19,160 nt of DNA, taken from contig DNQP01000197.1 in NCBI GenBank assembly GCA_003500955.1, positions 18,089 through 37,248 of the forward strand, written 5' to 3'. The position numbers were made by a program, and so were the translations under genes. Shown here one piece after another: positions 1 to 12,817 of the stretch (within the stretch, counting starts at the first letter, position 1; each line of letters starts with the position of its first letter). Source of the DNA: Curvibacter sp. (GTDB taxonomy: Bacteria > Pseudomonadota > Gammaproteobacteria > Burkholderiales > Burkholderiaceae_C). The notes beneath the pieces were generated by a model that had not been told where the DNA came from, did not search any database, and worked only from the letters and a program-made list of their open reading frames with translations.

Positions 1-2152
1 CGCCCGCCTGCATGAGCTGCAGGACAGCGTGCCGCAGCTCGACGAGGCACGACGCGTCCAGCAGGAAACTCTCAACACCGAAGCCGCGAAACAGACCGAC
101 CTGTCCGCCCGCATGGAAGCGCTCAAGGCCTTGCAGGACAAGGTCAAGACCGACGGCAAGCTCCAGCCCTGGCTGGCCAAGCACGGCCTGGCCGATCTGC
201 AGGCCCTGTGGACCAAATTGCACATCGAGCAGGGCTGGGAAAACGCCCTCGAAGCTGCGCTGCGCGAGCGCATGGGTGCGCTGGAGGTCAGCCGCCTGGA
301 CATGGTCAAGGCCTTCGGGGCCGACGCGCCGCCGGCCAAGCTGGCTTTTTACAGCGCACCGCAGGCCGGTGCGCCTGAGCGGTCTGCCGCTCTGCCTCGT
401 CTTGCCGACCTGCTGCGCGTCAACGAGGCTGGCCTCAAGGCCGTGCTGGTGGACTGGCTGCAGGGCTGCTACACCTCGTCCAGCTTCGAGGAGGCGCTGG
501 CCCAGCGCAGCCAGCTGCAGCCTGGCGACACCATCTATGTGAAGAGCGGCCACGCCGTCAGCCTGCACAGCGTGAGCTTCTATGCGCAGGATTCCGAGCA
601 GGCCGGCCTGCTTGCCCGCGCGCAGGAGATCGAAAACCTCGAGAAGCAGCTGCGCGCGCAATCGCTGATCAGCGAGGAGGCGCGTACCGCCCTGGTGCGT
701 GCCGAGGCCGCTTACGCCGACGCCTCCCAGCGTCTGGTCACAGCCCGCCGTGAGGCCAGCGAGACCCAGAGCCGTGCCCACGAGCTGCAGGTCGAGACCC
801 TGCGCCTGACGCAGCTGGCCGAGCAGACCCGTGCGCGCAGCGAGCAGATCGCCGGCGACCTGGCCGAGGTCGATGCCTTGCTCGAAGAGCTGCAGGAGCG
901 CCGCGTCGCGGCCGAGGGCCGTTTTGAAGAACTCGACATGCAGCTGGCCGACAGCCAGGAGCGCCACGCCCAGCTCGACGAGCGCGTGCTCGAAGCCGAG
1001 CGCAAGCTCAACGCCTGCCGCGAGCAGCAGCGCGCCCTGGAGCGCCAGGCCCAGGAAGCCACCTTCTCGCTGCGCACGCTGGACGCGCGCAAGGCCGAGC
1101 TCTCACGGGCCATCGAGACCGCCGACCAGCAGGCTGCGTCCATCACGGGCGAGGAGCAGCGCGCGCGCGACGAGCTCGCGCGCCTGACCGACGCTGCGGC
1201 CCAGGCCGGTCTGCAGAACGCGCTGGCGCTCAAGCTCGAGCGCGAGCAGGCCCTGGCCGCTAAGAAGAGCGAATACGACGACCTGACGGCCAAGCTGCGC
1301 GCCAGCGACGAGCGCCGCCTCAAGCTCGAGCGTGAACTCGATCCGCTGCGCATGCGCATCCAGGACATGCAGCTCAAGGAGCAGGCCGCGCGCCTGGGGC
1401 TGGAGCAATACGATCAGCTGCTCGCCGAGGCCCAGGCCGACCTGGCGGCTGTGGCCAAGTCCATCGCGGATGGCAATGTGCGTCTCACGGGACTGCAGGG
1501 CGAGATTGAGCGTCTGAACCGCGAGATCGCGGCGCTGGGGGCCGTCAACCTTGCCGCCTTGGAGGAACTGGCCCATGCGCGCGAGCGCAAGCAGTTCCTC
1601 GACGCCCAGTCGGCCGACCTGACCGACGCCATGAACACGCTGGAAGACGCCATCCGCAAGATCGACGGCGAAACCCGCGAACTGCTGGCCGGCACCTTCA
1701 AGACCGTCAACGAACACTTCGGCCGCATGTTCCCCGAGCTCTTCGGCGGCGGTCAGGCCAAGCTCATCATGACGGGCGATGAAATCCTCGATGCCGGCGT
1801 CCAGGTCATGGCCCAGCCGCCGGGCAAGAAGAACCAGACCATCCACCTGCTCTCGGGTGGCGAGAAGGCGCTGACCGCCATCGCCCTGGTGTTTGCCATC
1901 TTCCAGCTCAACCCCGCACCGTTCTGCCTGCTGGACGAGGTGGACGCGCCCCTGGACGACGCCAACACCGAGCGTTACGCCAAGCTCGTGAGCAGCATGA
2001 GCAAGGGCACCCAGTTCCTCTTCATCAGCCACAACAAGATCGCCATGGAGATGGCCGAGCAGCTGATCGGTGTGACCATGCAGGAGCAGGGCGTCTCGCG
2101 CATCGTGGCGGTGGACATGGAGTCTGCCGTGTCCATGGCCGAGGCGGCTTGA
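1..2152 (+). CDS. smc: Chromosome segregation ATPase Smc, C-terminal part (5' end outside window)
   Basis: The reading frame is already open at base 2, so the protein begins upstream; the first in-window GTG (29) is not its start. About 716 residues are visible. The frame first shows the end of the incoming coiled coil, then a small hinge (about 160-570 nt), then a long Glu/Arg/Ala/Gln-rich returning coiled coil (about 600-1700 nt), then the C-terminal ATPase lobe. The lobe has the ABC signature LSGGE (1850-1864), Walker B FCLLDE (1922-1939) followed by the D-loop VDAPLDD, and the switch histidine in FLFISHNK. Smc dimers bind DNA and, with ScpA/ScpB, organise and help separate sister chromosomes in the cytoplasm. 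It heads a tight smc-zipA-ligA operon. The Walker A lobe lies outside the window, so I can only say that the visible half is intact. Identification is firm. Confidence 0.97.
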   Translation, partial: ARLHELQDSVPQLDEARRVQQETLNTEAAKQTDLSARMEALKALQDKVKTDGKLQPWLAKHGLADLQALWTKLHIEQGWENALEAALRERMGALEVSRLDMVKAFGADAPPAKLAFYSAPQAGAPERSAALPRLADLLRVNEAGLKAVLVDWLQGCYTSSSFEEALAQRSQLQPGDTIYVKSGHAVSLHSVSFYAQDSEQAGLLARAQEIENLEKQLRAQSLISEEARTALVRAEAAYADASQRLVTARREASETQSRAHELQVETLRLTQLAEQTRARSEQIAGDLAEVDALLEELQERRVAAEGRFEELDMQLADSQERHAQLDERVLEAERKLNACREQQRALERQAQEATFSLRTLDARKAELSRAIETADQQAASITGEEQRARDELARLTDAAAQAGLQNALALKLEREQALAAKKSEYDDLTAKLRASDERRLKLERELDPLRMRIQDMQLKEQAARLGLEQYDQLLAEAQADLAAVAKSIADGNVRLTGLQGEIERLNREIAALGAVNLAALEELAHARERKQFLDAQSADLTDAMNTLEDAIRKIDGETRELLAGTFKTVNEHFGRMFPELFGGGQAKLIMTGDEILDAGVQVMAQPPGKKNQTIHLLSGGEKALTAIALVFAIFQLNPAPFCLLDEVDAPLDDANTERYAKLVSSMSKGTQFLFISHNKIAMEMAEQLIGVTMQEQGVSRIVAVDMESAVSMAEAA

Positions 2153-5293
<3,141 letters not shown>

Positions 5294-5319
5294 CGGCTAC
5301 CCGAGTCGTACACTGGCCC

Positions 5320-5336
5320 CCAACAAGAGTTGGTTT
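5320..5336 (+). terminator. Weak terminator-like hairpin after ligA
   Basis: CCAAC-AAGA-GTTGG forms a 5-bp stem (5320-5324 with 5329-5333) followed by TTT and a looser T-rich stretch (TTTGTCGCTATTTT). It sits 26 bp after the ligA stop, where an operon end would be expected. The stem is short and the U tract interrupted, so termination would be inefficient at best. The rest of the 83-bp gap (5294-5376) holds only the ribosome binding site of the next gene. Confidence 0.28.
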
Positions 5337-5363
5337 GTCGCTATTTTGAGCGGCTGGCAGGGT

Positions 5364-5371
5364 AAGGGAGG
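5364..5371 (+). promoter_or_regulatory. Strong ribosome binding site that sets the start of the 5377 gene
   Basis: AAGGGAGG ends 5 nt before ATG 5377 but only 2 nt before the in-frame GTG at 5374. Normal spacing favours the ATG. This is one of the best Shine-Dalgarno sequences in the window, better than those of most of the native genes. Confidence 0.7.
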
Positions 5372-5376
5372 CAGTG

Positions 5377-6510
5377 ATGTGGTTCGTGTTCGCTCTGATC
5401 ACGCTGGTCAGTTTCAGCGTGTACTTCGGAATCAAGCGCTACGAGGCCCGTTGGCACGGTATGGTCTCTTTCCTTCTCAGGGGTCGTGCCTATCAATACG
5501 AATTTGTCTACAAGCACAAGAGCAAATCATTCCGGCAGATGATTGTCGGTGTCGACGCACCTAAAGAGTTCGATTTCACGTTCAAGCGTGAGAGTGGAAT
5601 TGATCGCATCTTCAAATGGCTCGGCATTTCTGTCGAGAAACAATTCAGTACTCCTGATTTCGACAGATTGGTATACGTCGCCTCCAATGATGGGCACCTG
5701 TTCGATGAAGTCATGGACGACCATGACTTGTTGGGAACGGTCATCGAACTGTTCAAAATTGATCATTTTGAGTGCCGAATTTCCCATTTGCATTGTCGCA
5801 ACGGCAGACTGTGGGTCATCTTCAAGGTCGGCGGACTCTTTAATGACGAGTCGAACAGAGAGCGGTTGCGCAAGGTTTTTCCTCAGGTCGCTGAGTCCTT
5901 GCATTCGGTGGCAGATGTACTCAAACAGAATTTGCCTAAGACCAAGGCCAGCGATCGGGACCCTTTCATCCTCAGAGCCATTCTTGTACTTGCCATCAGC
6001 ACCGGTCTGGTCATCAATGGTTTGGTGCATGCGTTCCGCCTGATGCTACTGCCTGGCACGTTCACGCTAGACACAACCCAACTGTGGCTTTATGCAACTT
6101 TCGCTGGTGGTGGCATTCTGGTGCTGCTCATTGCCTTGGCAATCGGTTTACTGGGGCGTTCGGCCCGAGCTCACCTAGTTTTCATTGAGCTGCTTCTGGT
6201 TGGGTCGCTTGGGGCGGTATTGACGGCCTTCACTGAACTACGGGATGTCAATATAGAGCTCGACAGCTCGGTCGCTCAGCAATACGAGGCCAAGGTCCTC
6301 GATATGACAATCAGCAGATCCAGAAGAAGTGGAACGCAGTACTACTTGCACATTGTCGATTGGACCGGATCTGAAGAGACTCGGCGTATCCACGTTTCCA
6401 GCGATTTCTACCGCTTGATACAGAAGGGTGAGCGAATCCGAATCTGGCAGCGCCGCGGATTTCTGGGCATACGCTGGGTGGCCGCTATCAACCGGGTTGA
6501 TCCCCGCGTC

Positions 6511-6519
<9 letters not shown>
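5377..6519 (+). CDS. Unrecognised four-helix membrane protein, probably acquired
   Basis: A 380-residue protein I do not recognise. One hydrophobic helix opens it (residues 1-20, MWFVFALITLVSFSVYFGIK). A soluble region of about 175 residues follows, containing a Phe/Asp-rich stretch and a helical tail (LRKVFPQVAESLHSVADVLK). Three more helices lie at about 197-220, 236-260 and 265-285, and a polar C-terminal module of about 90 residues contains SGTQYYLHIVDWTGSEETRR. This layout suggests an inner-membrane protein with two cytoplasmic or periplasmic soluble parts; no catalytic motif is visible. Composition is unlike the neighbours: 27 of 60 G+C at 5581-5640, against 44 of 60 at 1021-1080, with rare codons such as AGA (6316, 6322, 6325) and ATA. 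It lies between the two ligA 3'-end repeats, and its stop overlaps the DUF454 fragment tail to tail by 9 bp. It is a real gene judging by its start site and membrane pattern, but its function is unknown. Confidence 0.85.
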
Positions 6520-7018
<499 letters not shown>

Positions 7019-7021
7019 GGC

Positions 7022-7393
7022 TCAGGCCGACAGCAGCCGGACGATCTCCGCGCGCAGCGTCGCCTGCGTGAACGGTTTGGTGAGGTAGGCGTGGGCCCCT
7101 GCTTCCCAGCCGCGTTCCCGGTCTTCGGGTCGGTCATTGGAAGACAGCAGAATGATCTTGACGCCCTCCAGAGCGGCGTCGGTGCGCAGGGCCTTGCAGA
7201 CCTCATAACCGTCGCGCTGTCCCGGCATGACCACGTCCAGCACCACCAGTTGGGGATGGAGATGCGCTGCCATCTTGAGGCCGGCTTCCCCATGGGATGC
7301 TTCGTAGATCTCGAACGGGGCATCTCCCAGGGCCCATTTCACCAGCTGTCGCGTTTGCGCATGGTCATCGATGACCAGTACTTTCAGCTTCAT
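7022..7393 (-). CDS. Single-domain CheY-like response regulator
   Basis: A 123-residue protein that is only a receiver domain. Visible are the acidic pair Asp9-Asp10 (VLVIDD), the phosphoacceptor Asp53 (VVLDVVMP), the switch Ser84/Ser85 (ILLSSND) and the conserved Lys106 in LTKPF. No output domain follows, so it should act by protein-protein contact or as a phosphate relay in the cytoplasm; no kinase lies nearby. ATG 7393 gives the usual family N terminus (MKLKVLVIDD). An alternative GTG at 7438 adds 15 residues and overlaps the stop of the upstream DUF454 gene (GTGA), which would couple the two translations. No clear ribosome binding site favours either. It converges on the ligA fragment with a 3-bp gap. 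Confidence 0.93.
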   Translation of the reverse strand: MKLKVLVIDDHAQTRQLVKWALGDAPFEIYEASHGEAGLKMAAHLHPQLVVLDVVMPGQRDGYEVCKALRTDAALEGVKIILLSSNDRPEDRERGWEAGAHAYLTKPFTQATLRAEIVRLLSA

Positions 7394-7434
7394 CGTCACG
7401 TCTGATGTTATGCGGTCAGCTCTGACGTCGTTCG

Positions 7435-7890
7435 TCACTCGGGCTTCGCTGCTGTGTTGTGCTCGGGGTGAGATTCGATTTTATGCTCGGGGCGTCGCCA
7501 CAGCCACAGTGCCACACCGCCCATGCAGGCAATCGCCGTCCAGGCCGCCCAGCGCGGGTGGTTGCTCCACAGCAGATAGGCCCCCGAGGCGGCCATGAAG
7601 CCGCTGGACATCCACTTGGCCTTGCGGCTCACCACGCCACCGCGGTGCCAGTCGCGGATCATGGGGCCGAAGGCCGTATGGTGTTCCAGCCAGCTCAGCA
7701 GGCGTGGTGAGCTGCGCGCGGCGGCCCAGGCCGAGAGCAGGATGAAGGGGGTGGTGGGCAGCACGGGCAGGAAGGCCCCCACGATGCCCAGGACCAGGAA
7801 GAGCAGGGCCAGGCCGAGGTAGACGGCGCGTGCGAGCGCGGACAGCGGCGCTCTCAGCAGACCGGTCGGCGGCGTCGGGTCGGAGGACAT
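7435..7890 (-). CDS. DUF454/YbaN-family small inner-membrane protein
   Basis: A 151-residue protein with the YbaN/DUF454 pattern. The first helix ([19 protein letters not shown]) runs into the family signature [21 protein letters not shown]; then come [14 protein letters not shown] and RKAKWMSS and two further hydrophobic stretches ([27 protein letters not shown]). Members are small inner-membrane proteins of unknown biochemical role. The frame stays open far upstream, but that part lies antisense to def. ATG 7890 is chosen; ATG 7914 is an alternative. It is transcribed with, and probably ahead of, the receiver gene. A broken paralogous copy lies at 6511-6787. Confidence 0.9.
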   Translation of the reverse strand: MSSDPTPPTGLLRAPLSALARAVYLGLALLFLVLGIVGAFLPVLPTTPFILLSAWAAARSSPRLLSWLEHHTAFGPMIRDWHRGGVVSRKAKWMSSGFMAASGAYLLWSNHPRWAAWTAIACMGGVALWLWRRPEHKIESHPEHNTAAKPE

Positions 7891-7899
7891 GGAACACCA

Positions 7900-7928
7900 T
7901 TGTGCCGGGTCCATGCCCCCGGTATATG
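7900..7928 (+). promoter_or_regulatory. Possible promoter for def
   Basis: TTGTGC (7900-7905), a 17-bp spacer and TATATG (7923-7928) resemble a sigma70 promoter (3/6 and 4/6 matches). It lies in the 66-bp divergent gap between the DUF454 gene and def. def has no obvious Shine-Dalgarno sequence before ATG 7957. The match is modest. Confidence 0.35.
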
Positions 7929-7956
7929 CTCCGTGTTCGACAGCCCGACCGAAACC

Positions 7957-8496
7957 ATGACCGTCCGCACCATCCTCAAGATGGGTGACCCGCGCCTCTT
8001 GCGTGTGGCCCAGCCCGTGACCGAATTCGATACCGACGCCCTGCACCTGCTGGTCACCGACCTGCTCGATACCATGGCCGCGGCCAATGGCGCCGGCCTG
8101 GCGGCGCCGCAGATCGGTGTGGACCTGCAGGTGGTGATCTTCGGCAGTGGTGCGCCCAACCCGCGCTATCCGGACGCGCCCATCGTGCCGCGCACGGTGC
8201 TGTGCAACCCGGTGATCACGCCGCTGGGGGAGGACGAGGAGCTGGGCTGGGAGGGTTGTCTGTCGGTACCCGGCCTGCGTGGGGTGGTGCCGCGCTGGCA
8301 GCGCATCCGCTACACAGGCTGGGATCAATACGGCGATGCCATCGACCGCACGGTCGAAGGTTTCCATGCCCGTGTGGTGCAGCACGAGTGCGACCACCTG
8401 ATCGGCAAGCTCTACCCGATGCGGGTGCGGGACTTCACGCAGTTCGGCTTTACCGAGGTGCTGTTTCCGGGCCTCGACGCCACGCAGGACGACTGA
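7957..8496 (+). CDS. def: Peptide deformylase
   Basis: A 179-residue protein with all three family motifs: GAGLAAPQ (45-52), EGCLS with metal-ligand Cys101, and QHECDH with metal ligands His143 and His147 and catalytic Glu144. It removes the formyl group from the initiating methionine of new proteins; the next step, methionine removal, is done by the product of map at 11883-12698. The upstream in-frame codons from 7900 are not part of the family alignment, and ATG 7957 gives the usual [14 protein letters not shown] start. It stands alone here, without the common fmt partner next to it, and may be one of two deformylases in the genome. It is divergent from the DUF454 gene and convergent with the DUF1080 gene. 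Confidence 0.96.
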   Translation: MTVRTILKMGDPRLLRVAQPVTEFDTDALHLLVTDLLDTMAAANGAGLAAPQIGVDLQVVIFGSGAPNPRYPDAPIVPRTVLCNPVITPLGEDEELGWEGCLSVPGLRGVVPRWQRIRYTGWDQYGDAIDRTVEGFHARVVQHECDHLIGKLYPMRVRDFTQFGFTEVLFPGLDATQDD

Positions 8497-8541
8497 GGCC
8501 CGACCGGTTCACGCGATCGGGGCGTCAATCCTCGCCGCCGT

Positions 8542-9156
8542 TCAGAGCGGCTTGATCCGCACCACCCGCCACTTGATCGGGCCACCGTTGACGCCCTTGA
8601 CGCCGGGGCCGAACTGCAGGGCGAAGGGGCCGCTGGCGTACTTGTCGTTGCGGATCTGGGCGGTCTGCACGCCGTTGAGCTTGACCGTCAGCTGATCGCC
8701 CTTGGCCGTGATTTCCATCGTGTTCCAGCGGCCGCCGGCCTTGTAGACGGTCGGGACCGGCACCTGCGCAAAGTTGACGATGCCGCCGGTGGCGTAGATC
8801 GGGTCGGGCCGGATGTCCCAGATGTTGGCCTCATAGGAATTGTCGGCCGTGATCTTGCTGGGATCCGAGGCGCGGAAGAAGATGCCGCTGTTGGTGTCGG
8901 TGGCGGCCCAGAACTCGGCGTAGATCTCGAAGTCCTTGTAGCTCTGCTTGGAGACCAGGAAGCCGCCCTTGCCCTGGTTGGCGGTGATCCCGCCCTGGTC
9001 GATTTGCCAGTTGGCGTCGCCGACGCGGTTCCAGTTGTCCAGGCCGCGCTCGCCGTCGATCAGCGTGACCCACCCGGATCCGGGCCAGCTCGCGCAGGCG
9101 GCCAGGGCCAGGGGAAGTGCGAGCAGGGTCAGCCTGCGCGATAGAGCGTGCGGCAT
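8542..9156 (-). CDS. DUF1080 (3-keto-disaccharide hydrolase-like) lipoprotein
   Basis: A 204-residue protein. ATG 9156 has an excellent ribosome binding site (AAGGAG, 6-7 nt upstream). The N terminus is a lipoprotein signal: MPHALSRRLTLLALPLALAA then Cys21 (lipobox LAAC), with Ala at +2, which predicts outer-membrane retention. The mature part is a beta-rich jelly-roll of the DUF1080 type: GWVTLIDGERGLDNW, ANWQIDQGGITANQG, YKDFEIYAEFWA, NSGIFFRAS and the C-terminal strand KWRVVRIKPL. The Pfam family is named for 3-keto-disaccharide hydrolysis, but many members are uncharacterised; a carbohydrate-related role is only an inference. It is transcribed separately, downstream of glnD in the same orientation, with a 113-bp gap containing a good promoter. 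Confidence 0.9.
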   Translation of the reverse strand: MPHALSRRLTLLALPLALAACASWPGSGWVTLIDGERGLDNWNRVGDANWQIDQGGITANQGKGGFLVSKQSYKDFEIYAEFWAATDTNSGIFFRASDPSKITADNSYEANIWDIRPDPIYATGGIVNFAQVPVPTVYKAGGRWNTMEITAKGDQLTVKLNGVQTAQIRNDKYASGPFALQFGPGVKGVNGGPIKWRVVRIKPL

Positions 9157-9205
9157 GGAAGTCTCCTTGTTGATGTGGGATGCTGCGGGCACGACGCCCG
9201 AGCAC

Positions 9206-9236
9206 ACTATCGCATGCGGCCCTGGAGGTCTGTCAA
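9206..9236 (-). promoter_or_regulatory. Sigma70-type promoter for the DUF1080 lipoprotein gene
   Basis: On the minus strand, a consensus -35 TTGACA (9236-9231), a 19-bp spacer and GATAGT (9211-9206) preceded by TG one base away (extended -10). The spacer is slightly long, but the perfect -35 and extended -10 compensate. It predicts a 5' leader of about 40-45 nt before ATG 9156. Confidence 0.5.
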
Positions 9237-9269
9237 GCGGGGAAACGGGGGGCGGGCTGGCGCTTTTGT

Positions 9270-11861
9270 TCAGGACGCCAGCACCCCCAGCAACTCGGTC
9301 TCGATCGCGATCTGGGCGCGGTTGTTCTGCAGCTCGGGGCCGTCGACGAGGAAGACGTCGTCGACCCGCTCGCCCAGGGTGTTGACCTTGGCCAGTTGCA
9401 GGTTGATGCGATGCCGGGCCAGCACGCGCGCCACCTTGTAGAGCAGGCCGGCCTGGTCGCTGGCCGAGATGCTGAGCAGCCAGCGCTGCGCCTTCTCGTC
9501 GGGCTTGAGGCTGACGCGCGGCGTGACCGGAAAGCTCTTGACCCGGCGCGAAAGGCGGCCGCGGCTGGGCTCGGGCAGGGGGCCGCCTTGGGCGATCACA
9601 CGGGCCAGCTCGGCTTCGACCATGGCGGTCATCTCGCGGTAGTGGTCCTGCAGGCCGGTGGTGACGACCTGGAAGGTGTCGAGCGCGTAGCCGTTGCGGG
9701 CCGTGTGGATGCGCGCGTCCAGGATGCTGAAGTCACCCTGGTCGAAATAGCCGCAGATGCGCGCGAAGAGATCGGGCTGGTCGGCCGTGTAGACCAGGAC
9801 CTGCAGGCCTTCGCCCACGGGGGAGCGGCGGGCGCGCACGATGGGCTGTGCCGTGCCGACATGGCGCGAGAGGTGGCGCGTGTGCCAGGCGATGTCGTCG
9901 GCGTCGTGGCGCATGAAGTAGCTCACGTCCAGCGTGTCCCAAAGCTTCTTCTGCGCCTCGTGCGGCAGGCTGTGCAGGGCCAGCTGGACCAGGGCTTCGC
10001 GCTTGTGCGCCTCGACCTCGGCGTCGGGCGATGGCGCGTGGCCGCCGAGCACACGCAGGGTGTAGCGGTACAGATCCTCCAGCAGCTTGCCCTTCCAGGC
10101 GTTCCAGACCTTGGGGCTGGTGCCGCGGATGTCGGCCACGGTGAGCAGGTACAGCGCGGTGAGGTAGCGCTCGTTGCCAACCTGCTTGGCGAAGGCCCGG
10201 ATCACGTCCGGGTCGCTGAGGTCGGACTTCTGCGCGATGCGGCTCATGGACAGGTGTTCCTTGACCAGGAACTCGATCAGCTGGGCATCCTCGCGCGTGA
10301 TGCCGTGCTGGCGTGCGAAGCGCCGCACTTCCTCGGCGCCCAGGTCGGAGTGGTCACCACCGCGCCCTTTGGCGATGTCGTGAAAGAGGGCGGCCGCGTA
10401 AAGGATCCAGGGCTGGTCCCAGCCCGCGGCGAGCTGCGAGCAGAAGGGGTATTCGTGCGCGTGCTCGGCCATGAAGAAGCGGCGCACGTTGCGCAGCACC
10501 ATGAGGATGTGCTGGTCCACGGTGTAGACGTGGAACAGGTCATGCTGCATCTGGCCCACGATGCGGCGGAAGATCCAGAGGTAGCGCCCCAGCACCGAGG
10601 TCTGGTTCATGAGCCGCATGGCGTGCGTGATGCCGCGCGGCTGCCGCAGGATGGCCATGAAGGTGGCCCGGTTGACCGGATCGTTGCGGAACTTGGCCGT
10701 CATCAGGCCGCGCGCGTTGTACAGCGCGCGCAGGGTACGTGCCGACAGGCCCTTGGCGCCCTCGGTGGTCTGGTAGACCAGGAAGGTCTCCAGAATGGCG
10801 TGCGGCTCGCGCTGGTAGAGGTCGTCGCTGACCACCTCGATCAGCCCCGATTTGTCGAGGAAGCGCGGGTTGATGGCACGCGGTGCCTGGGTGGTCGGGT
10901 TGAGCCGCTCCTCGATGTTGAGCAGCAGGATCTGGTTGAGCTGGGTCACGGCCTTGGCGGCCCAGTAGTAGTGGCGCATCAGCGACTCGCTGGCGCGCAC
11001 CTTGGTCCGGACCTCGGCGGTGTCCGAGCTGTAGCCGAAGCTGTTGGCCACGGCGGTCTGCAGGTCGAAGACCAGGCGATCCTCGCGCCGTCCGGCCGTG
11101 AGGTGCAGGCGCAGGCGGATGAGCTCGAGCATGGCTTCGTTGCGCTTGAGCTGGCGCACCTCGAAAGGCGTGGCCAGGCCGTTGCGGGCCAGCTCGTCCC
11201 AGCTCTTGCCGTAGCCGGCCGCCTGGGCCACCCAGAGGATGATCTGCAGGTCGCGTAGGCCGCCCGGGGATTCCTTGCAGTTGGGCTCGAGTGCGTAGGG
11301 CGTGTCCTCGAACTTGCTGTGGCGCTGCTGCATCTCCAGCGTCTTGGCCACGAAGAAGGCCCGCGGGTCCATGGCCAGTCGGAAGCGCCAGCGGAAGTCC
11401 TTGAACAGCGCGGCGTTGCCACAGATGGCGCGCGACTCCAGCAGCGCGGTCTGCACGGTCACGTCCTTGGCCGCCTCGGCCAGGCATTCTTCCACGGTGC
11501 GCACGCTGGAGCCGATCTCCAGGCCCGCGTCCCAGCAGCTGCTGATGAAGGTCTCGATGCGCTGGCGCAGGGCCTCGTCCGTGTCCGGCGACTGGCCGGT
11601 GGGCAGCAGCAGCAGCACGTCGATGTCGGAATGGGGGAAAAGCTCGCCGCGGCCGAAGCCGCCCACGGCGGCCAGCGTGGGGCCGGGACCGAAGCCGGCC
11701 TGCTGCCACAGGGTCTTGAGCGTGTCGTCAGCCAGGCGCGCCAGCCGGCGCAGCGCGGCGTGCACGCCACGCGTGGACGTGCCGCCGCCGCTGACGGCCT
11801 GCAAGGCTTCAGCCTTGCGGGCGCGGTACTGGTCTCGGAGGGTAGGAGGGGTCGCTGGCAT
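9270..11861 (-). CDS. glnD: Bifunctional [protein-PII] uridylyltransferase / uridylyl-removing enzyme GlnD
   Basis: An 863-residue protein, close to the usual family length. Nucleotidyltransferase motif [15 protein letters not shown] at about 67-81 supplies the two catalytic aspartates. The GlnD-specific linker follows, then an HD domain with [13 protein letters not shown] (about 491-503) for deuridylylation, and two C-terminal ACT domains (about 685-760 and 790-860) that sense glutamine. It adds UMP to PII proteins when glutamine is low and removes it when glutamine is high, setting glutamine synthetase activity and nitrogen control. ATG 11861 is preferred; an in-frame TTG at 11879 would add six residues. 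It follows map by 21 bp on the same strand, the map-glnD order also seen in E. coli. Nothing looks broken. Confidence 0.97.
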   Translation of the reverse strand: MPATPPTLRDQYRARKAEALQAVSGGGTSTRGVHAALRRLARLADDTLKTLWQQAGFGPGPTLAAVGGFGRGELFPHSDIDVLLLLPTGQSPDTDEALRQRIETFISSCWDAGLEIGSSVRTVEECLAEAAKDVTVQTALLESRAICGNAALFKDFRWRFRLAMDPRAFFVAKTLEMQQRHSKFEDTPYALEPNCKESPGGLRDLQIILWVAQAAGYGKSWDELARNGLATPFEVRQLKRNEAMLELIRLRLHLTAGRREDRLVFDLQTAVANSFGYSSDTAEVRTKVRASESLMRHYYWAAKAVTQLNQILLLNIEERLNPTTQAPRAINPRFLDKSGLIEVVSDDLYQREPHAILETFLVYQTTEGAKGLSARTLRALYNARGLMTAKFRNDPVNRATFMAILRQPRGITHAMRLMNQTSVLGRYLWIFRRIVGQMQHDLFHVYTVDQHILMVLRNVRRFFMAEHAHEYPFCSQLAAGWDQPWILYAAALFHDIAKGRGGDHSDLGAEEVRRFARQHGITREDAQLIEFLVKEHLSMSRIAQKSDLSDPDVIRAFAKQVGNERYLTALYLLTVADIRGTSPKVWNAWKGKLLEDLYRYTLRVLGGHAPSPDAEVEAHKREALVQLALHSLPHEAQKKLWDTLDVSYFMRHDADDIAWHTRHLSRHVGTAQPIVRARRSPVGEGLQVLVYTADQPDLFARICGYFDQGDFSILDARIHTARNGYALDTFQVVTTGLQDHYREMTAMVEAELARVIAQGGPLPEPSRGRLSRRVKSFPVTPRVSLKPDEKAQRWLLSISASDQAGLLYKVARVLARHRINLQLAKVNTLGERVDDVFLVDGPELQNNRAQIAIETELLGVLAS

Positions 11862-11882
11862 GGCGACAGTCGGCAGCAAGAA

Positions 11883-12698
11883 TCAGGCCAGAGCCGACTC
11901 TGCCTGCACGAAAGCCGGTGGCGGCGGGCTGCCGGCCGACAGGGTCAGCACCTCGTAGCCGGTCGGGGTGACCAGCACCGTGTGCTCCCACTGGGCCGAG
12001 AGCGAGTGGTCCTTGGTCACGATGGTCCAGCCGTCGCCGAGTTCGCGCACCTCGCGCCGGCCGGTGTTGATCATGGGCTCGATGGTGAAGGTCATGCCCG
12101 GCTTGAGTTCCTCGCCGGTGCCGGGCTTGCCGTAGTGCAGCACCTGCGGCTCCTCGTGGAAGACCTGGCCGATGCCGTGGCCGCAGAACTCGCGCACCAC
12201 CGAGAAGCCGTTGCTCTCGGCAAACTTCTGGATGGCCCAGCCCACGTCGCCCAGTCGGGCACCGGGTTTGACCTGCACGATGCCGTGCCACATGGCCTCG
12301 TAGGTCAGGGCGCACAGGCGCTTGGCGGCAATCGAGGCTTCACCGACGATGAACATGCGGCTGGTGTCGCCGTACCAGCCGTCCTTGATGACGGTGACGT
12401 CCACGTTCACGATGTCGCCCTTCTTGAGCGGCTTGTCGTTGGGAATGCCGTGGCAGACCACGTGGTTGACCGAGGTGCACAGCGAGGCCGGGTAGGGGGG
12501 GTAGCCCGCCGGCTGGTAGCCCAGGGTGGCGGAGATGCTGCCCTGGGCCTTCATGCACTCGGCGGCCAGGCGATCGATCTCGCGCGTGGTGATGCCCGGC
12601 TTGATGTGCGGCGTCAGGTGGTCCAGGACTTCCGAGGCCAGGCGACAGGCCACACGCATGCCCGCAACGCCCGCTTCGTCTTTGTAGGTGATCGTCAT
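11883..12698 (-). CDS. map: Methionine aminopeptidase, type I
   Basis: A 271-residue protein with the five metal ligands in their family positions: Asp100 (VNVDVT), Asp111 (YGDTSRMF), His174 (CGHGIG), Glu207 (TIEPMI) and Glu238 (QWEHTV). These are each offset by three from the E. coli enzyme. It removes the N-terminal methionine after deformylation. The open frame continues upstream into the purL promoter region, but ATG 12698 ([15 protein letters not shown]) is the normal start. The C terminus carries a short Pro-rich tail (SPPPPAF). It heads map-glnD. In many proteobacteria map is divergent from rpsB; here the divergent neighbour is purL. No Shine-Dalgarno sequence is visible. Confidence 0.97.
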   Translation of the reverse strand: MTITYKDEAGVAGMRVACRLASEVLDHLTPHIKPGITTREIDRLAAECMKAQGSISATLGYQPAGYPPYPASLCTSVNHVVCHGIPNDKPLKKGDIVNVDVTVIKDGWYGDTSRMFIVGEASIAAKRLCALTYEAMWHGIVQVKPGARLGDVGWAIQKFAESNGFSVVREFCGHGIGQVFHEEPQVLHYGKPGTGEELKPGMTFTIEPMINTGRREVRELGDGWTIVTKDHSLSAQWEHTVLVTPTGYEVLTLSAGSPPPPAFVQAESALA

Positions 12699-12702
12699 GC
12701 CC

Positions 12703-12713
12703 GGGATTATCCC
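12703..12713 (-). promoter_or_regulatory. Possible map -10 element inside a short palindrome
   Basis: The minus strand reads GGGATAATCCC, a 5+1+5 inverted repeat. The core GATAAT (12711-12706) matches the -10 consensus at five of six positions and ends only 7 nt before ATG 12698. I see no good -35. If used, transcription would start at or within a base or two of the ATG, giving a leaderless map mRNA, which fits the missing Shine-Dalgarno sequence. Confidence 0.3.
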
Positions 12714-12742
12714 ATTGGAGGCCGTTTCCTGCGCGTCTGCGC

Positions 12743-12770
12743 CTGATGCCGCACGCCCAGGAAGTAGAAT
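12743..12770 (+). promoter_or_regulatory. Possible purL promoter
   Basis: TAGAAT (12765-12770, five of six matches to TATAAT) with CTGATG (12743-12748) 16 bp upstream. The -35 is weak. The placement suits purL, giving a leader of about 40 nt to GTG 12818. It lies in the 119-bp map/purL divergent region, back to back with the map signal. Confidence 0.42.
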
Positions 12771-12817
12771 TCCACCTTTCCCCGGACCCCCGTCCACACC
12801 CCCTCAAGGCCACCCCC

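Noticed and set aside
5294..5376. Promoter for the cargo gene (TACACT at 5309-5314, TATTTT at 5342-5347)
   Set aside because: Neither -10-like hexamer has a plausible -35 at the right distance; read-through from the ligA operon is equally possible.
7891..8397. Long N-terminal extension of the DUF454 frame
   Set aside because: It lies antisense to def, whose catalytic motifs are all present; the DUF454 family needs only about 120-150 residues.
9180..11258. 692-codon plus-strand frame antisense to glnD
   Set aside because: Same cause: a G+C-rich shadow with no recognisable protein features, fully covered by glnD.
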